This document shows, one piece after another, positions 1-7,576 of a stretch of 64,000 nt of DNA. Origin of the DNA: Streptomyces minutiscleroticus (GTDB lineage Bacteria > Actinomycetota > Actinomycetes > Streptomycetales > Streptomycetaceae); assembly GCF_014650875.1 (NCBI RefSeq), contig NZ_BMVU01000031.1, positions 1 through 64,000 on the forward strand, in the 5' to 3' direction. The translations under genes were made by a program, and so were the position numbers. Numbering within the stretch: position 1 is the first letter of the stretch; every line of letters begins with the position of its first letter. The notes below the pieces were generated by a model. It was not told the DNA's origin and did no database searches. It saw nothing but the letters and a program-made list of their open reading frames with translations.

Positions 1-1
1 C

Positions 2-109
2 GGCGACCTGCTCCGCTTCATCGTGCTCGACGGCCTGGCCAGGCCCACCGTCCTGGAGGGCCCCGACCCGGCCGTCCTGCTCGCCGCCTACGGCGAGGTG
101 GGGGAGTAA
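2..109 (+). CDS. aroB: 3-dehydroquinate synthase, C-terminal fragment
   Basis: The window opens inside a gene; the last 35 codons read in frame to a TAA. The peptide contains LLRFIVLDGLARP followed by a P-D-P-A-V-L-L-A-A-Y tail, which resembles the C-terminus of actinobacterial 3-dehydroquinate synthase (shikimate pathway, DAHP to 3-dehydroquinate). Context agrees: in Streptomyces aroB sits upstream of the peptidase-efp-nusB-bldD block found here. Only the tail is visible, so no catalytic residue can be checked. A different shikimate gene cannot be excluded from 35 residues. Confidence 0.7.
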   Translation, partial: GDLLRFIVLDGLARPTVLEGPDPAVLLAAYGEVGE

Positions 110-212
110 CCCCGGCAAGGCACCGCTTCGCCCGATCCGGGTGTGTCCAGGGGCACTTCGGGCGGTGGTCGGCCGTTCACCAAACGGCGGCCGGCCACGG
201 TACCGTTCGGTC

Positions 213-248
213 GGGGCCCCTCCCACGCCCGTCAGACCAGTGGGGGAG
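213..248. repeat. Copy A of a dispersed intergenic repeat
   Basis: GC-rich inverted-repeat element with arms CCTCCCAC (219-226) and GTGGGGGAG (240-248) around a 13-base centre. The same arm pair recurs at 14747-14784 and, with G/C swapped at the inner position of both arms, at 16202-16231. All three copies lie in intergenic DNA just upstream of a gene. Similar CTCCCA...TGGGGGAG elements are, from memory, common in Streptomyces intergenic regions. Confidence 0.6.
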
Positions 249-312
249 AGCGGGGTTCGTGTTCGCATCCCGCTGCCAGCGCCCATTGCCTCACGAGACG
301 GAGTGGCACCGG

Positions 313-1263
313 ATGCAGCACGCAGTGGGGTCCCCGCTGCCGCCCCCTCGGCCGGGGCACGGACCGGACGCCGGCTGGTCGCCGGCCGCACACCACCCGG
401 GCCCGCAGCACCCGGGTCCGCACCACCAGGGCGGGCACCCCGGCCCCGCGCACCCGCCCACACCGGCGCACCCGCCCGCGGCCCCGCAGCCAGGGTTCGC
501 CGGAGGGCCGGCCGGACCCGCCGCTCCGCCCCCGCCCCCGCCTCCGCCCGGGCACGCGCCCGCCGCCCACCACCCGGCGCCGCAGCACCCGCCGGTGCCG
601 CCCGTGCCCCCCGCGCCGGACAGCACGGGGCACGTGCGGCTGCCGCCCGGCGCTCCGGTCGCCGTGCCGAACCCGCAGCCCGCGGCCGGCGCGCCCGACC
701 CGGCGGCCACGACGCTCGCCGTCCTGCTCATCGGCCCGGCCGGGGCCGGCAAGACCAGCGTGGCGAAGTACTGGGCGGACCACCGCCGCGTCCCCACGGC
801 CCACATCAGCCTCGACGACGTACGGGAGTGGGTCCGCTCCGGCTTCGCCGACCCGCAGACGGGCTGGAACGACAACTCCGAGGCGCAGTATCGTCTCGCC
901 CGCCGCACCTGCGGCTTCGCCGCGCGCAACTTCCTGGCCAACGGCATCTCCTGCATCCTCGACGACGCGGTCTTCCCGGACCGGCCGGTCGTGGGCCTCG
1001 GCGGCTGGAAGCGGCACGTGGGACCCGGTCTGCTGCCCGTCGTCCTCCTCCCCGGCCTGGAGATAGTCCTGGAGCGCAACGCCCAGCGCTCCGGAAACCG
1101 CCGCCTCACCGACGAGGAGGTCGCCCGCATCCACGGCCGCATGGCCGGCTGGTACGGCTCGGGCCTCCCCATCATCGACAACTCCCACATGGACGTCCCG
1201 TCCACCGCCCGGGTCCTGGACGACGTCCTCGCCCGCGCCATCGCGAGCCCGCCGCAGTGGTGA
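313..1263 (+). CDS. Proline-rich P-loop ATP/GTP-binding protein
   Basis: 316 residues. The first ~135 are low-complexity Pro/His/Gly/Ala and probably disordered. A nucleotide-binding domain follows, with Walker A GPAGAGKTS at 141-149 after a hydrophobic strand (LAVLLI). The fold resembles small AAA/kinase-like P-loop proteins (zeta-toxin or polynucleotide-kinase-like), with a plausible later Asp pair in CILDDAVFP. Substrate is unknown. I chose the ATG at 313 because GGAG lies nine bases upstream; a longer frame from 259 has no better ribosome-binding site. It sits between aroB and the M24 peptidase, in the same orientation but with a 124-base gap to the next gene. A homologue occupies this position in other Streptomyces, as I recall. 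Function unassigned. Confidence 0.75.
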   Translation: MQHAVGSPLPPPRPGHGPDAGWSPAAHHPGPQHPGPHHQGGHPGPAHPPTPAHPPAAPQPGFAGGPAGPAAPPPPPPPPGHAPAAHHPAPQHPPVPPVPPAPDSTGHVRLPPGAPVAVPNPQPAAGAPDPAATTLAVLLIGPAGAGKTSVAKYWADHRRVPTAHISLDDVREWVRSGFADPQTGWNDNSEAQYRLARRTCGFAARNFLANGISCILDDAVFPDRPVVGLGGWKRHVGPGLLPVVLLPGLEIVLERNAQRSGNRRLTDEEVARIHGRMAGWYGSGLPIIDNSHMDVPSTARVLDDVLARAIASPPQW

Positions 1264-1387
1264 GGACCGCCGGGCGCGGAACCCCGCTCCGGCCGGCTCC
1301 GCCCCCACATCCGCCCCGTACGGCGACCACCGCCCGTCCGGACGCGCTGGAGGGGCCGCCCCGCGGGGACGCCCATACGCTCGGGAC

Positions 1388-2497
1388 ATGGCAGACGTGT
1401 ACGCGGCCCGGCGGGAACGGCTGAGGGAACGGTGTGCGGCGGGCGGCAGCGCGGCCGCGCTGGTCTCCCGGCCCGCCAACGTCCGCTATCTCACGGGCGC
1501 CGCACCGCGCGACGCCGTTCTGCTGCTGGACGGCGACGGCGAGGACCTGCTGGTGTGCGGCTCCCCGCCCAGCGCGCAGCCCGACGAGGGCCGCCTGGAC
1601 GAGAACCTGCGGACGCACCTGCTCCCGGGCCGGGCGGGCGACCCCGCGGCCGCCGCCGGCGCCCTGGCCGCGAGCCGGGGCGCCGACTCCCTGGCCGTCG
1701 AGGAGCACCACCTCACCGTGGCCCGCCACCGGGCCCTCGGCTCGGTCGCCCCGAGGCTGCGCCTGAGCGACATCGGCGGCGCCGTCGAGCAGCTGCGCGT
1801 GGTCAAGGACGAGCAGGAGATCTCCTGCCTGCGCACCGGCGCCGAGATCACCGACCAGGCCCTCGGCGAACTGCTGGAGTCGATCCTCGTCGGCCGCACG
1901 GAACGGCACCTCGCCCTGGAGCTGGAGCGCCGCCTGGTCGACCACGGCGCCGACGGCCCCGCCTTCGCGACCTCCGTCGCCACCGGCCCGAACGCCGGGC
2001 GCCGCGACCACCGCCCCAGCGACCGCCGGGTCGAGGAGGGCGACTTCCTCTCCGTGCGCCTGGGCGCGGTCTACCACGGCTACCGCTGCGAGATCGGCCG
2101 CACCTTCGTGATCGGCAGCTCGCCCGCGGACTGGCAGATCGAGCTGTACGACCTCGTCTTCGCCGCCCAGCGCGCCGGCCGCCAGGCCCTCGTCCCCGGC
2201 GCCGCCTGCCGCGACGTGGACCGCGCCGCCCGCCAGGTACTGGACTCGGCCGGGTACGCGCCCGCCCTCCCGCCGCTCACCGGCCACGGGGTGGGGCTCG
2301 AAATCGACGAGGAGCCGCAGTTGGCCCCCTCGGCCATGGGTAAACTGGACGCTTGCGTGCCGGTCACCGTCGAACCGGGGGTCCACCTCCCGGGCCGGGG
2401 CGGTGTCCGGATCGATGACACGCTCGTCGTACGCCCCGAGGCGGACGGCGGACCCGAGCTACTCACCATCACGACCAAGGAGCTGCTCGCGCTGTAG
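1388..2497 (+). CDS. M24 (Xaa-Pro peptidase) family protein, metal site degraded
   Basis: 369 residues with the two-domain layout of aminopeptidase P/prolidase: an N-terminal creatinase-like domain (~1-125) and a C-terminal pita-bread domain (~130-369). The C-terminal landmarks are recognisable: G-A-V-Y-H-G-Y at 226-232, GHGVGLEI at 299-306, VEPGVHLPG from 328. M24 enzymes normally bind two metals with D, D, H, E, E. Here the positions read R224 (in VRLG, where family members have V-D-x-G), E235, H300, E329 and D343. The first ligand is lost and two are conservative swaps, so peptidase activity is doubtful. It immediately precedes efp, as pepQ often does, so it may retain a binding or scaffold role. 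The family call is secure; activity is not. The start ATG is well placed but its Shine-Dalgarno is weak. Confidence 0.85.
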   Translation: MADVYAARRERLRERCAAGGSAAALVSRPANVRYLTGAAPRDAVLLLDGDGEDLLVCGSPPSAQPDEGRLDENLRTHLLPGRAGDPAAAAGALAASRGADSLAVEEHHLTVARHRALGSVAPRLRLSDIGGAVEQLRVVKDEQEISCLRTGAEITDQALGELLESILVGRTERHLALELERRLVDHGADGPAFATSVATGPNAGRRDHRPSDRRVEEGDFLSVRLGAVYHGYRCEIGRTFVIGSSPADWQIELYDLVFAAQRAGRQALVPGAACRDVDRAARQVLDSAGYAPALPPLTGHGVGLEIDEEPQLAPSAMGKLDACVPVTVEPGVHLPGRGGVRIDDTLVVRPEADGGPELLTITTKELLAL

Positions 2498-2542
2498 GCG
2501 CGTGCCCCGGGGTCGTACGTCAGTCCAGGAGATTCCGCAACC

Positions 2543-3109
2543 GTGGCTTCCACGAACGACCTCAAGAACGGCATGGTGCTCAAGCTCGAAGGCGGCCAGC
2601 TCTGGTCCGTCGTCGAGTTCCAGCACGTCAAGCCCGGCAAGGGCCCGGCCTTCGTGCGCACCAAGCTCAAGAACGTGCTCTCCGGCAAGGTCGTCGACAA
2701 GACCTTCAACGCCGGCGTCAAGGTCGACACGGCCACCGTCGACAAGCGCGACATGCAGTTCTCCTACATGGACGGCGAGTACTTCGTCTTCATGGACATG
2801 GAGACCTACGACCAGCTGCACGTGGACAGGAAGGCCGTCGGCGACGCCGCCAACTTCCTGATCGAGGGCTTCACCGCCACGGTCGCCCAGCACGAGGGCG
2901 AGGTGCTCTTCGTCGAGCTGCCCGCCGCCGTCGAGCTGACCATCCAGGAGACCGAGCCGGGCGTCCAGGGCGACCGCTCCACCGGCGGCACCAAGCCCGC
3001 CACCCTGGAGACCGGCCACCAGATCCAGGTCCCGCTCTTCATCACCACCGGTGAGAAGATCAAGGTCGACACCCGCACGAGCGACTACCTCGGCCGGGTG
3101 AACAGCTAA
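2543..3109 (+). CDS. efp: Translation elongation factor P
   Basis: 188 residues, the usual EF-P length, with three beta-barrel domains. EF-P binds between the P and E sites of stalled ribosomes and promotes peptide-bond formation at proline runs. The acceptor loop HVKPGKGPAFVRTKLKNV is clear, with the tip lysine at 33 (PGKG). The C-terminal domain ends in the typical KIKVDTRTSDYLGRV. The start is GTG at 2543 with AGGAG at 2527-2531. It precedes nusB by two bases, so the two genes are probably co-transcribed and translationally coupled. Confidence 0.97.
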   Translation: MASTNDLKNGMVLKLEGGQLWSVVEFQHVKPGKGPAFVRTKLKNVLSGKVVDKTFNAGVKVDTATVDKRDMQFSYMDGEYFVFMDMETYDQLHVDRKAVGDAANFLIEGFTATVAQHEGEVLFVELPAAVELTIQETEPGVQGDRSTGGTKPATLETGHQIQVPLFITTGEKIKVDTRTSDYLGRVNS

Positions 3110-3111
3110 CC

Positions 3112-3546
3112 GTGGCCGCCCGCAACACCGCCCGCAAGCGCGCCTTCCAGATCCTCTTCGAGGGCGACCAGCGCGGCGCGGACGTCCTGACGGTGCTCGC
3201 CGACTGGGTCCGGCACGCCCGGACCGACACCCGGCAGCCGCCGGTCAGCGAGTACACGATGCAGCTGGTCGAGGGGTACGCGGAGCACGCGAAGCGCATC
3301 GACGAGCTGATCGCCCAGTACTCGGTCGGCTGGACGCTCGACAGGATGCCGGTCGTGGACCGTAACATCCTGCGCCTCGGCGCCTACGAGCTGATCTGGG
3401 TCGACGACACCCCGGACGCCGTGGTGCTCGACGAGGCGGTGCAGCTCGCCAAGGAGTTCTCCACGGACGAGTCGCCCTCCTTCGTCAACGGCCTGCTGGG
3501 CCGGCTGAAGGAGCTCAAGCCGTCGCTGCGCCGGGACGAGGCGTAG
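3112..3546 (+). CDS. nusB: Transcription antitermination protein NusB
   Basis: 144 residues, all-helical NusB fold. NusB with NusE (S10) binds boxA RNA to promote antitermination on rRNA operons. Recognisable features are the N-terminal ARNTARKRAFQILFE, the central MPVVDRNILRLGAYEL and the C-terminal SFVNGLLGRL. It starts with GTG two bases after the efp stop, so it depends on upstream translation. Two hairpins follow at 3641-3677 and 3741-3784. Confidence 0.97.
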   Translation: MAARNTARKRAFQILFEGDQRGADVLTVLADWVRHARTDTRQPPVSEYTMQLVEGYAEHAKRIDELIAQYSVGWTLDRMPVVDRNILRLGAYELIWVDDTPDAVVLDEAVQLAKEFSTDESPSFVNGLLGRLKELKPSLRRDEA

Positions 3547-3640
3547 GGCGCTCCTCGCCGAGCGCATCCGTCCGCGCCGTTCCGCCGTTCGGGTGACCCC
3601 GTGCGGCGGACCGCGTCCGCGCGGGCCGCAGAAACCGCCC

Positions 3641-3677
3641 GGAGGGCCCGCAGTGTCACCACCGCTGCGGGCCCTCC
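3641..3677 (+). terminator. Hairpin downstream of nusB
   Basis: A 13-bp perfect stem (3641-3653 with 3665-3677) closes an 11-base loop about 95 bases after the nusB stop. There is no U-run, as is common for hairpin terminators in Streptomyces. It probably ends the efp-nusB transcript, with the stronger palindrome at 3741 as back-up. Confidence 0.55.
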
Positions 3678-3740
3678 GGCGTGTCCGGTCCCGGCGGGTC
3701 CCCGCCCGGCCGCGGCGCCACGGGAACCGGTACGAAAAGG

Positions 3741-3784
3741 CCGCCGGGGTGGCCGGAACCGATCGGTTCCGGCCACCCCGGCGG
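3741..3784. terminator. Bidirectional terminator between nusB and bldD
   Basis: A gap-free 44-base palindrome (22-bp arms, GATC at the centre) lies between convergent nusB (+) and bldD (-). A-rich sequence (GAAAAGG) flanks it on the left and T-rich sequence (CGTTTCTTCTC) on the right. Each strand therefore has a pyrimidine tail after the hairpin, as expected for a shared terminator. Confidence 0.8.
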
Positions 3785-3804
3785 CACGTTTCTTCTCTGC
3801 GCGC

Positions 3805-4305
3805 TCAGCCTTCTTCGTGAGCCACCGCGCGGCGCGCGTCCGCGTCGAGGACGCCCCAGCTGATCAGCTGCTCGGTGAGGACCGAGGGGGACTGGTCGTA
3901 GATGACGGCGAGTGTGCGCAGGTCGTCCTGGCGGATCGACAGCACCTTGCCGTTGTAGTCGCCGCGCTGGGACTGGATCGTCGCCGCGTAGCGCTGCAGG
4001 GGACCCGCCTTCTCGGCCGGCACGGTGGACAGCCGCTCCAGGTCCAGGACCAGCTTCGGCGGGGGCTCGGCGGCACCGCCCGGCGTGGTGCCCGGCAGCA
4101 GCTCCTGCACCGGTACGCCGTAGAAGTCCGCGAGCTCGGCGAGGCGCTGCACGGTCACGGCACGGTCGCCGCGCTCGTACGAACCGACCACGACCGCCTT
4201 CCAGCGTCCCTGGGACTTCTCCTCGACGCCGTGGAGGGAAAGGCCCTGCTGGGTGCGGATCGCCCGGAGCTTGGCCCCGAGCTGTTTGGCGTATTCGCTG
4301 GACAT
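3805..4305 (-). CDS. bldD: Developmental master repressor BldD
   Basis: 166 residues. The N-terminal domain (1-~70) is an XRE-type helix-turn-helix (KLRAIRTQQGLSLHGVEEKS). The C-terminal domain carries the two-part c-di-GMP motif RGD at 114-116 and RQDD at 125-128, separated by eight residues, exactly the RxD-X8-RxxD pattern of Streptomyces BldD. In the family, tetrameric c-di-GMP dimerises BldD, which represses sporulation genes during vegetative growth. The start has GGGGAG just upstream. Two abutting BldD boxes in its promoter (4353-4382) indicate autoregulation. It is transcribed away from pyrR and converges with nusB. Confidence 0.98.
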   Translation of the reverse strand: MSSEYAKQLGAKLRAIRTQQGLSLHGVEEKSQGRWKAVVVGSYERGDRAVTVQRLAELADFYGVPVQELLPGTTPGGAAEPPPKLVLDLERLSTVPAEKAGPLQRYAATIQSQRGDYNGKVLSIRQDDLRTLAVIYDQSPSVLTEQLISWGVLDADARRAVAHEEG

Positions 4306-4352
4306 ATGGCTCCCCGGACACTGTCTCGACGTGCGGCGGCGCCGCGCGGCTG

Positions 4353-4382
4353 GTGACTCACTGTGAGGTTACGCAGCGTTAC
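4353..4382 (-). promoter_or_regulatory. Tandem BldD boxes in the bldD promoter
   Basis: The published BldD consensus is nTnACnC(A/T)GnGTnAn. Bases 4368-4382 read GTTACGCAGCGTTAC, a full match. Bases 4353-4367 read GTGACTCACTGTGAG, one mismatch (C for the central G). The two 15-mers abut directly and lie 48-77 bases upstream of the bldD ATG. BldD is known to bind its own promoter at more than one site, so this is the likely autoregulatory operator. Confidence 0.85.
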
Positions 4383-4487
4383 TCTGCCCCGTCAAGCCGA
4401 ATGGTCCGGACCGGCCCTCCCGCGGGACCCGGTCCTCCGGGCCCGCCGGTACCGCCGGGCGGGGGACGGGGCGCCTCGCCGCCCTGG

Positions 4488-4550
4488 TACGGTGGATGGC
4501 GCAAATCCGACGTCCTTTAAAGTCCGTCCCGTGAGGCGGAGAAGGAGGTC
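4488..4550 (+). promoter_or_regulatory. pyrR promoter -10 and PyrR-type translational leader
   Basis: A -10-like TACGGT at 4488-4493 would start a leader of about 58 bases. Within it, CGTCCCGTGAGGCG (4525-4538) matches the PyrR-binding loop ARUCCNGNGAGGYU at 12 of 14 positions. The two mismatches are the closing bases, where C-G replaces A-U and pairing is kept. TCCG (4523-4526) pairs with CGGA (4537-4540), and the 3' arm runs straight into the purine-rich Shine-Dalgarno GGAGAAGGAGG (4538-4548). PyrR bound with UMP could thus block ribosome loading, as described for mycobacterial pyr leaders. No terminator/antiterminator pair is visible, which favours translational repression over attenuation. 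Confidence 0.75.
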
Positions 4551-4558
4551 CGTTTCGT

Positions 4559-5125
4559 ATGGACACACAGCAGTCCGGTCCCCGGCCCGTGCTGGAGGGA
4601 CCCGACATCGCGCGGGTGCTGACCCGCATCGCCCACGAGATCGTCGAACGTGCCAAGGGCGCCGACGACGTGGTGCTCCTCGGCATCCCCACCCGAGGCG
4701 TCTTCCTCGCCCGGCGGCTCGCCGTGAAGCTGGCCGAGGTCACCGGCCGCACCGTCCCGGTGGGCTCGCTCGACATCACCATGTACCGCGACGACCTGCG
4801 GATGCACCCGCCGCGCGCGCTCGCCCGCACCGAGATCCCCGGTGAGGGCATCGACGGCCGCCTGGTCGTCCTCGTCGACGACGTGCTCTTCTCCGGCCGC
4901 ACCATCCGCGCCGCCCTCGACGCCCTGAACGACATCGGGCGCCCCCGCGCGGTCCAGCTCGCCGTCCTGGTCGACCGGGGCCACCGCGAGCTGCCCATCC
5001 GCGCCGACTACGTCGGCAAGAACCTGCCCACGTCGCTGCGGGAGACGGTCAAGGTCCAGCTCTCCGAGGAGGACGGCAGGGACACCGTGCTGCTCGGCGT
5101 GAAGCCGGACGCCGCAGACGCCTAG
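4559..5125 (+). CDS. pyrR: Bifunctional pyr regulator / uracil phosphoribosyltransferase PyrR
   Basis: 188 residues of the type I phosphoribosyltransferase fold. The PRPP-binding signature VVLVDDVLFSGRT is at 103-115, and LGIPTRGVFLA at 41-51 is typical of PyrR. The family senses UMP/PRPP, binds leader RNA and has uracil phosphoribosyltransferase activity. ATG at 4559 has the strong SD GGAGAAGGAGG. That SD adjoins a PyrR-binding hairpin, so the gene is probably autoregulated at translation. It heads the pyrimidine cluster; pyrB begins 128 bases later, so some pyrB control may be separate. Confidence 0.97.
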   Translation: MDTQQSGPRPVLEGPDIARVLTRIAHEIVERAKGADDVVLLGIPTRGVFLARRLAVKLAEVTGRTVPVGSLDITMYRDDLRMHPPRALARTEIPGEGIDGRLVVLVDDVLFSGRTIRAALDALNDIGRPRAVQLAVLVDRGHRELPIRADYVGKNLPTSLRETVKVQLSEEDGRDTVLLGVKPDAADA

Positions 5126-5252
5126 CGTCCGCACGCGGCCGGCCGCACGCGCCCGGCCCCCGGTCCGTACGCCCGTACGCGCGAGCCTGCCCGCCCGCCG
5201 GGCCGCTCCGGACCCGCCTGTCGAACCGACTTCCCTACGGAGCCTGAAACAG

Positions 5253-6284
5253 ATGCAGCGCCATCTCATCTCGGCCGCCGATCTCACCCGCGACGACGCG
5301 ATCCTCCTCCTCGACACCGCCGAGGAGATGGCCCGGGTCGCCGACCGGCCGATCAAGAAGCTGCCGACCCTGCGCGGCCGCACCGTCGTGAACCTCTTCT
5401 TCGAGGACTCCACCCGCACCCGGATCTCCTTCGAGGCCGCCGAGAAGCGGCTCTCCGCCGACGTCATCAACTTCTCCGCCAAGGGGTCGAGCGTCTCCAA
5501 GGGCGAGTCCCTGAAGGACACCGCCCAGACCCTGGAGGCGATGGGCGTCGACGCCGTCGTCATCCGGCACGGCGCCTCCGGCGCCCCCTACCGGCTCGCG
5601 ACCTCCGGCTGGATCGACGCCGCGGTGATCAACGCCGGCGACGGCACCCACCAGCACCCCACCCAGGCCCTGCTGGACGCCTTCACCATGCGGCGCCGGC
5701 TGGTCGGCCGGGACGCCGGGATCGGCCGCGACCTGGCCGGCCGGCGCGTCACCATCGTCGGCGACGTGCTGCACAGCCGGGTCGCCCGCTCCAACGTGGA
5801 CCTGCTGCACACCCTCGGCGCCGAGGTCACCCTGGTGGCCCCGCCGACCCTGCTGCCGGTCGGCGTGGAGACCTGGCCCTGCGAGATCGCCTACGACCTG
5901 GACGGCACGCTGCCGAAGTCGGACGCGGTGATGATGCTCCGCGTGCAGCGCGAGCGGATGAACGCCGCGTTCTTCCCCACCGAGCGCGAGTACTCCCGGC
6001 GCTACGGCCTGGACGGCGAGCGCATGGCGCGGATGCCCGAGCACGCCGTCGTGATGCACCCCGGCCCGATGGTCCGGGGCATGGAGATCACCGCCGAGGT
6101 CGCCGACTCCGACCGCTGCACGGTCGTCGAGCAGGTCGCCAACGGCGTCTCGATGCGCATGGCCGTCCTCTACCTGCTGCTCGGCGGCAACGAGCCCGCC
6201 GTCACCCACACCCGTCCGCCCGCCGCGCAGCAGTCCGCCGGCGAGCGCTCCGCCCACACCTTCGACACGGCCGAGGAGAAGTAA
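5253..6284 (+). CDS. pyrB: Aspartate carbamoyltransferase catalytic subunit
   Basis: 343 residues, slightly long for the family because of a hydrophilic C-terminal tail (from ~318, rich in H, P, A and S). It transfers carbamoyl phosphate to aspartate, the committed step of UMP synthesis. Carbamoyl-phosphate site STRT is at 53-56 in FFEDSTRTRISFE; HPTQALLD is at 135-142. No pyrI regulatory-subunit gene is present, so this should be the unregulated or PyrC-associated type. ACGGAG lies upstream of the ATG. pyrC follows after five bases. Confidence 0.97.
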   Translation: MQRHLISAADLTRDDAILLLDTAEEMARVADRPIKKLPTLRGRTVVNLFFEDSTRTRISFEAAEKRLSADVINFSAKGSSVSKGESLKDTAQTLEAMGVDAVVIRHGASGAPYRLATSGWIDAAVINAGDGTHQHPTQALLDAFTMRRRLVGRDAGIGRDLAGRRVTIVGDVLHSRVARSNVDLLHTLGAEVTLVAPPTLLPVGVETWPCEIAYDLDGTLPKSDAVMMLRVQRERMNAAFFPTEREYSRRYGLDGERMARMPEHAVVMHPGPMVRGMEITAEVADSDRCTVVEQVANGVSMRMAVLYLLLGGNEPAVTHTRPPAAQQSAGERSAHTFDTAEEK

Positions 6285-6289
6285 GACAG

Positions 6290-7576
6290 ATGAGCAGGAT
6301 CCTGATCCGCGGTGCGCGGGTGCTCGGCGGCGAGGCGCGGGACGTCCTGGTCGACGGCGAGACGATCGCCGAGGTGGGGACCGGTCTGAGCGCGGAGGGC
6401 GCCGAGGTCGTCGAGGCGGACGGCAAGGTGCTCCTGCCTGGCCTGGTCGACCTGCACACCCACCTGCGCGAGCCCGGCCGCGAGGACTCCGAGACCGTCC
6501 TGACGGGCACGCGGGCGGCCGCGAGCGGCGGCTACACCGCCGTGTTCGCCATGGCCAACACCTTCCCCGTCGCCGACACCGCCGGCGTCGTCGAGCAGGT
6601 CTACCGGCTGGGGCGGGAGCACGGCTACTGCGACGTGCAGCCCGTCGGCGCCGTCACCGTCGGCCTGGAGGGGCAGAAGCTCGCCGAGCTGGGCGCCATG
6701 CACGAGTCCGCCGCCGGCGTCACGGTCTTCTCCGACGACGGCAAGTGCGTGCACGACGCCGTGATCATGCGGCGCGCGCTGGAGTACGTGAAGGCCTTCG
6801 GCGGCGTGGTCGCCCAGCACGCGCAGGAGCCGCGGCTGACCGAGGGCGCCCAGATGAACGAGGGCGTCGTCTCCGCCGAGCTGGGCCTGGGCGGCTGGCC
6901 CGCGGTGGCCGAGGAGTCGATCATCGCCCGGGACGTGCTGCTCGCCGAGCACGTCGGCTCGCGCGTGCACGTCTGCCACCTGTCGACCGCCGGCTCCGTG
7001 GAGATCGTGCGCTGGGCCAAGTCCCGCGGCATCGACGTCACCGCCGAGGTCACCCCGCACCACCTGCTCCTCACCGACGAGCTGGTGCGCACCTACAACC
7101 CGGTCTACAAGGTCAACCCGCCGCTGCGCACCGAGCGCGACGTGCGGGCCCTGCGCGAGGCGCTCGCCGACGGCACGATCGACATCGTCGCCACCGACCA
7201 CGCCCCGCACCCGCACGAGGACAAGGACTGCGAGTGGGCCGCGGCCGCCATGGGCATGGTCGGCCTGGAGACCGCGCTGTCCGTGGTCCAGCAGACGATG
7301 GTCGACACCGGTCTGCTGACCTGGGAGGGCGTCGCCGACCGCATGTCCTTCGCGCCGGCCCGCATCGGCCGCGCCACCGGCCACGGCCGCCCCGTCTCGG
7401 CAGGTGAGCCCGCCAACCTCACACTGGTCGATCCGGCTTACCGTGGAGAGGTGGACCCCGCGGGCTTCGCGTCGCGCAGCCGCAACACTCCGTACGAGGG
7501 TCGCGAGCTGCCGGGCCGTGTCACGCACACCTGGCTCCGGGGCAAGGCCACACTCGTCGACGGGAAGCTCGCGTGA
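6290..7576 (+). CDS. pyrC: Dihydroorotase (class I)
   Basis: 428 residues, amidohydrolase superfamily TIM barrel. It cyclises carbamoyl aspartate to dihydroorotate. Metal-site landmarks are DLHTHLREPG (54-63; H56, H58), FSDDGK (147-152), H177 in VAQHAQE, H230 in VCHLST and D303 in ATDHAPH. The usual bridging carbamylated Lys region reads DDG, a class I feature shared with other actinobacteria and Aquifex-type enzymes. It begins five bases after the pyrB stop. Its TGA overlaps the GTG of the next gene (GTGA), so translation is coupled. Confidence 0.97.
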   Translation: MSRILIRGARVLGGEARDVLVDGETIAEVGTGLSAEGAEVVEADGKVLLPGLVDLHTHLREPGREDSETVLTGTRAAASGGYTAVFAMANTFPVADTAGVVEQVYRLGREHGYCDVQPVGAVTVGLEGQKLAELGAMHESAAGVTVFSDDGKCVHDAVIMRRALEYVKAFGGVVAQHAQEPRLTEGAQMNEGVVSAELGLGGWPAVAEESIIARDVLLAEHVGSRVHVCHLSTAGSVEIVRWAKSRGIDVTAEVTPHHLLLTDELVRTYNPVYKVNPPLRTERDVRALREALADGTIDIVATDHAPHPHEDKDCEWAAAAMGMVGLETALSVVQQTMVDTGLLTWEGVADRMSFAPARIGRATGHGRPVSAGEPANLTLVDPAYRGEVDPAGFASRSRNTPYEGRELPGRVTHTWLRGKATLVDGKLA

